This document shows, piece after piece, positions 61,137 through 64,000 of a stretch of DNA of 64,000 nt. The notes under the pieces are model-generated. The model worked only from the letters and a program-made list of their open reading frames with translations. It was not told the origin of the DNA and did no database searches. The stretch's first letter is position 1, and every line of letters begins with the position of its first letter. The stretch is from Marsupella aquatica (taxonomy: Eukaryota; Marchantiophyta), in the NCBI GenBank assembly GCA_973895155.1, contig OZ316891.1, positions 12,214,001-12,278,000 of the forward strand, read 5' to 3'. A program made the position numbers and the translations under genes.

Positions 61137-61799
61137 CTACTGTAACTTATCTCCTGCAAAGCGATTCACCAAATTTGTGATAGCCTTGCCTTTTGGCAAT
61201 AGAACATTGATTCTCCTGGCTTTCTTGGCTGGCTGTGGTGATGGAGAGAAGTCCGTGAAGCTATCCAAAAGATACAAATCAAAATCTTCTGTGGGTACCG
61301 GCTTCCTCACAGAGAGACATGCACTGACCCAATTAAAGCTGACGAACTTCACTCTCCCACTCCAGTAGTAAAACTCCACAGTCCCCCATTCATACTTTGC
61401 CAAAATCGTCTGCCAATTCTTGGCAATCACATGAGTCGTCATTGAACTAAACCGGTAACAAATTGAACCTCCACACTGGACAAATCGTCGCTTCAATAAA
61501 TCAAATCGGCCTGGGCTGAATTCATCAGGAATCAGCAGTGCATACATGCCCTTGAATGTGTCTCGAGTCTTGGCAAGTGCATGAGCCAGTGCATCCATCT
61601 CAGCTTTGACGTCTGTCTCAGCGTTTGGCTCCAGCTTAGTGCAATTTGCCTCCATCGCAGCATTTGCCTCCATTTGAGTGGTCGCCTCAATCGCATTCTC
61701 ATGAATGGACTCAATGTCTGCAACCAATGACTCTATGGCTGCCGCAGACTCCATCTCTGCCACCACATCAATCCCTGCATTTGAACTCTTCTCTGCCAT
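61137..61799 (-). CDS. BRCT-only protein related to the N-terminus of DNA polymerase lambda
   Basis: An intronless frame of 220 residues, starting MAEKSSNAGIDVV (an upstream TTG is ignored). Residues 1-80 are rich in Ala, Glu and Met with repeated EANAAMEAN-like wording, probably helical. Residues 82-178 look like a single BRCT domain: FKGMYALLIPDEFSPGRFDL, FVQCGGSICYRFSS, TTHVIAKN, GRVKFVSFNWVSACL and VPTEDFDLYLLD. The GG turn, THVI and W-x3-C are the BRCT signature. The spacing is closest to the N-terminal BRCT of DNA polymerase lambda, which binds DNA-end-joining factors. A basic KKARR at 192-196 may be a nuclear signal. No polymerase X domain follows; the frame ends at TAG and the DNA beyond is a MITE-like repeat. 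It may be a shortened or retrocopied relative. Expression is not shown by the sequence. Confidence 0.65.
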   Translation of the reverse strand: MAEKSSNAGIDVVAEMESAAAIESLVADIESIHENAIEATTQMEANAAMEANCTKLEPNAETDVKAEMDALAHALAKTRDTFKGMYALLIPDEFSPGRFDLLKRRFVQCGGSICYRFSSMTTHVIAKNWQTILAKYEWGTVEFYYWSGRVKFVSFNWVSACLSVRKPVPTEDFDLYLLDSFTDFSPSPQPAKKARRINVLLPKGKAITNLVNRFAGDKLQ

Positions 61800-62519
61800 C
61801 GCTACCAGCAAGCAAGAAAGCCTTACAAAAGATGAGAAATGAACAATGAGGCGCCTTGCACAATTGTCCCCGCCACTTTGAGAAGGGGCGTTGTGATCGA
61901 TTTATGCTACAAATTAGGAAATTGCTCCAAAAGAGACAAAGTATGAAAACAGACAAAACATCCCACCATTCTCGGTCCATCACAAAATCGAGTTGGTGCC
62001 TTGAGCAAACATTGGGAACTCGGGAGGCTTTGGCTATGGACAGAAGGCAAACCAAAGAGCTGCAACGGGAGGGGTAAGTGAAGAAACTTCAGTCAATTGG
62101 AAACGGACTGTCAATCGTTAGCTCACTCATGTTAAGGTTACTTGATTGAGACTAATGCCTCCGTGAATTGCTTTGTTGCAGCAAGGATCAGAGGCCTTGA
62201 GGTCCTTGTCGTTGGCTCCTCGCGCGTTCGACTTCCTCCTTCCTGGCTCAGAACAGTACTAAGAGTGAAGGACGAAAACGGGTCAGTGCACGACAACTCA
62301 TTCTTGTGCAAAGTTTCAATTCTATTGAATCATACTCATTGATGTCGACTCTGCCACTTTCTTACATTCGTTTCTCTTCATGGTCAACAGCCCACAATCG
62401 ATAGTCGATAGTATATGATGAACTCGAGCGATTCTGGATGACAATAGTATTCCATAGTAACTCCTGATATGCTTATGGCGATTTGCTTTCTTTCCAGCTT
62501 TATGAGTGACAGGAAACTA
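61800..62519. other. Region between the BRCT gene and the uL29m gene
   Basis: Upstream flank of the minus-strand BRCT frame and 3' flank of the uL29m gene. No further coding region is recognised on either strand. Confidence 0.4.
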
Positions 62520-63498
62520 GATTCCAGAAAAAACCTTTTGTGATCGATGCTGTCTTGCACGAAGTGCTCACATCAAACTGATACTCTGGGAAGAACGTTA
62601 ATTTAAGTTTTCTCCTCCATTACAAGTCATACTTCGGGATGAAACCTATACCAATAGAATTCTGGTCTCGTGCCAGGAGAAATTGACAGATTTTTCTTCA
62701 CAGAAGGCAACTCACACGTGCAGCGATTGCTTCCTCAGCCTTCAACACTGCTGCCAAAATTGTGTCTTCCGGAATTTCATTGGACTTCGGATGCCTTCTG
62801 GCAACGTGAAGATCCTGTTACTGGATAATGATAATGAGTAAAGCCAGCTTCTCTAACAACTGCTAAAATGTGCATCCTTTGTTGGATCCTTATACTTTTC
62901 TTGTAACAAAATTCTTTTTCGTTAGACTTCTGCATCTGAAATAGAAACAAAATCCATGATAAAATCCTTTTGAGAGGCTTCGATTGAAGAATGAGTACTC
63001 ACAAGGTAGTAGGCTGACTTGAACAGTTTATCACAGAGTGGACAGCATCAAACCTTCACAAGCTCAAAACCAGTAACTCAGTACTGTAAGTACTCAGCTA
63101 CTCCGTGACTTAGGATAAACAAAGTTGATGAGAAGTAGCTGCTCGTCATGCTCTTACCGTCTGTGCTTTGACGGACTGCTGCACTTGAAGTTGTTGCTTG
63201 CGCTGAGATTGGTGAAGCTTTTGCTGTCGATGTTGGACTTTGCTTTGAACCTACAACATAATCTCATAGGTGTGGATGGTCTGTAAGATAGCAAATTATT
63301 GTAAACAGAGCTAATTAACCATCTCGGAACTTCGCAGCAGGGAAACATGTGTCCTGATTTTACAAAGATTGGCCATCATAACTGGAGATTGGAGATGAGG
63401 GTTGTCCATTTTCTCGAGGGTTATTGTAATCCCTGGATTCCAGAAAAAACCACTTGTGATCGATGCTGTCTTGCACGAAGTGCTCACATCAAATTGAT
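62520..63498. repeat. 63-bp direct duplication of the uL29m terminal segment
   Basis: Positions 62520-62582 and 63436-63498 match at 60 of 63 bases and are exactly 916 bases apart. The repeated segment includes the stop codon and the last codons of uL29m (ATCAATTTGATGTGA versus ATCAGTTTGATGTGA) plus about 45 bases after it. Confidence 0.9.
62568..63250 (-). other. Possible alternative 3' exons of the uL29m gene
   Basis: Downstream of the uL29m stop, on the same strand, three segments are bounded by good splice sites and all are in phase 0: 63250-63158 (VQSKVQHRQQKLHQSQRKQQ, Gln-rich, probably coiled coil; acceptor TGTAG, donor GTAAGA), 62814-62716 (DLHVARRHPKSNEIPEDTIL, then AAVLKAEEAIAAR; acceptor AACAG, donor GTGAGT) and 62585-62568 (SISLM, stop; acceptor CCCAG). 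Joined to LTERALQ after CAG at 63538 (donor GTGGAA, weak), they would give a longer C-terminus. They could instead be the end of another gene, exons of an extended isoform, or remnants. I do not recognise the two larger exons. Confidence 0.4.
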
Positions 63499-64000
63499 CA
63501 TTTTTTTCAGAATTTTCCGCTTTTGTCGATCTTCCACCTGCAACGCTCTTTCTGTAAGGACTTGTTTCAAACGGCACATTGACTTACGCAACTGGAAACA
63601 GACAGACATTGTAAGGTGAGTCCACATTCCCAAATTATCTATATCCAAGATTCTACACAAGAAATTATTCCACGAACTACTCCGATGAACAGGAAGACCG
63701 TTACCTTTGACATCCGTTCTGAATTTGGCATTCGGAGGCTTTGCGACAGCAACATCTGTTTTTGTGAAAGTAGCATGTTCTTTTCCTTTAGAAACACATA
63801 CCACAGCTTGTGCAGGTCGTCCCACGACTTTAGTCTCAGTTCAGATGCTTTCCAGCCTCTGCCTGCAAAAAAACACACATCGGACATGACCAAACACGAT
63901 GATCTGACCCAGAAAATAACTCAATTGATCATACAGTTCATGGAGTCCATAGCACAAGCATTACACGAAGACATTCAGCTCTCCCTAACAGAATTGTTGT
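63484..64000 (-). CDS. MRPL47: Mitochondrial ribosomal protein uL29m, 3' part (5' end outside window)
   Basis: Two minus-strand exons are visible: 63862-63705 and 63591-63484 (TGA). The first encodes [38 protein letters not shown] and [10 protein letters not shown]. The second encodes [18 protein letters not shown] and ends KKMINLM. This is the core of uL29m (MRPL47), a protein of the mitochondrial large ribosomal subunit near the exit tunnel. Arabidopsis At1g07830 has nearly the same core and a similar ending, which supports the stop at 63484. The first exon begins in phase 1 (GC completes a Gly codon) after a T-rich acceptor TTTTTTTGCAG. Exons for the mitochondrial presequence lie beyond the right edge; 63863-64000 looks intronic. 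Confidence 0.88.

Overview
The window is nuclear DNA of a land plant. It has long introns with GT/AG borders, AT-rich intergenic DNA, plant-specific gene families (C2-GRAM-VASt protein, SPIKE1-type DOCK GEF, SAUR, a large PLS-class PPR) and decayed plant transposons. The PPR array, with its repeated GYVKCGQG and DMYAKCGSIEDAW wording, most resembles the very large PPR families of ferns. A fern is my best guess; a moss or lycophyte cannot be excluded from sequence alone.

Layout. (1) 1-2303, plus strand: the last five visible exons of a C2-GRAM-VASt membrane/lipid-binding protein, cut by the left edge. (2) 2304-13640: transposon-rich DNA holding a truncated Helitron with a textbook 3' end (to 4369), a solo LTR with a perfect 5-bp target duplication (5155-5498), a probable tRNA-derived SINE, an imperfect tandem duplication and a GC-rich island (9541-11010). 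(3) 13641-28551, plus strand: a complete 30-exon SPIKE1 gene, the DOCK-family GEF that activates plant ROP GTPases; the exons join in frame to about 1851 residues. (4) 28552-32535: intergenic, with an inverted repeat and a telomere-like motif. (5) 32536-36115, minus strand: an 11-unit PLS PPR gene whose first intron splits a PDF (WWDNR) motif. (6) 36116-45855: mostly non-coding, with nested direct and inverted repeats and more LTR fragments. (7) 45856-46344, minus strand: an intronless SAUR gene. (8) 46345-51318: non-coding, one LTR fragment and one MITE-like copy. (9) 51319-58731: a nearly full-length, dead L1-type LINE with a recognisable target duplication. (10) 58732-61136: non-coding, with a second copy of the MITE-like family. 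(11) 61137-61799, minus strand: a small protein with a single DNA-polymerase-lambda-like BRCT domain and no polymerase part. (12) 62500-63862, minus strand: the 3' end of the gene for mitochondrial ribosomal protein uL29m (MRPL47), with a duplicated terminal segment and extra in-phase exon-like blocks downstream.

The genes do not form a pathway or cluster. They are independent housekeeping, signalling and organellar genes separated by repeats. The items most worth following are the BRCT-only gene, the alternative 3' exons of the uL29m gene, the PDF-PPR fusion, a polyproline insert in SPIKE1, and the Helitron whose insertion site can be read from an intact copy of its target.
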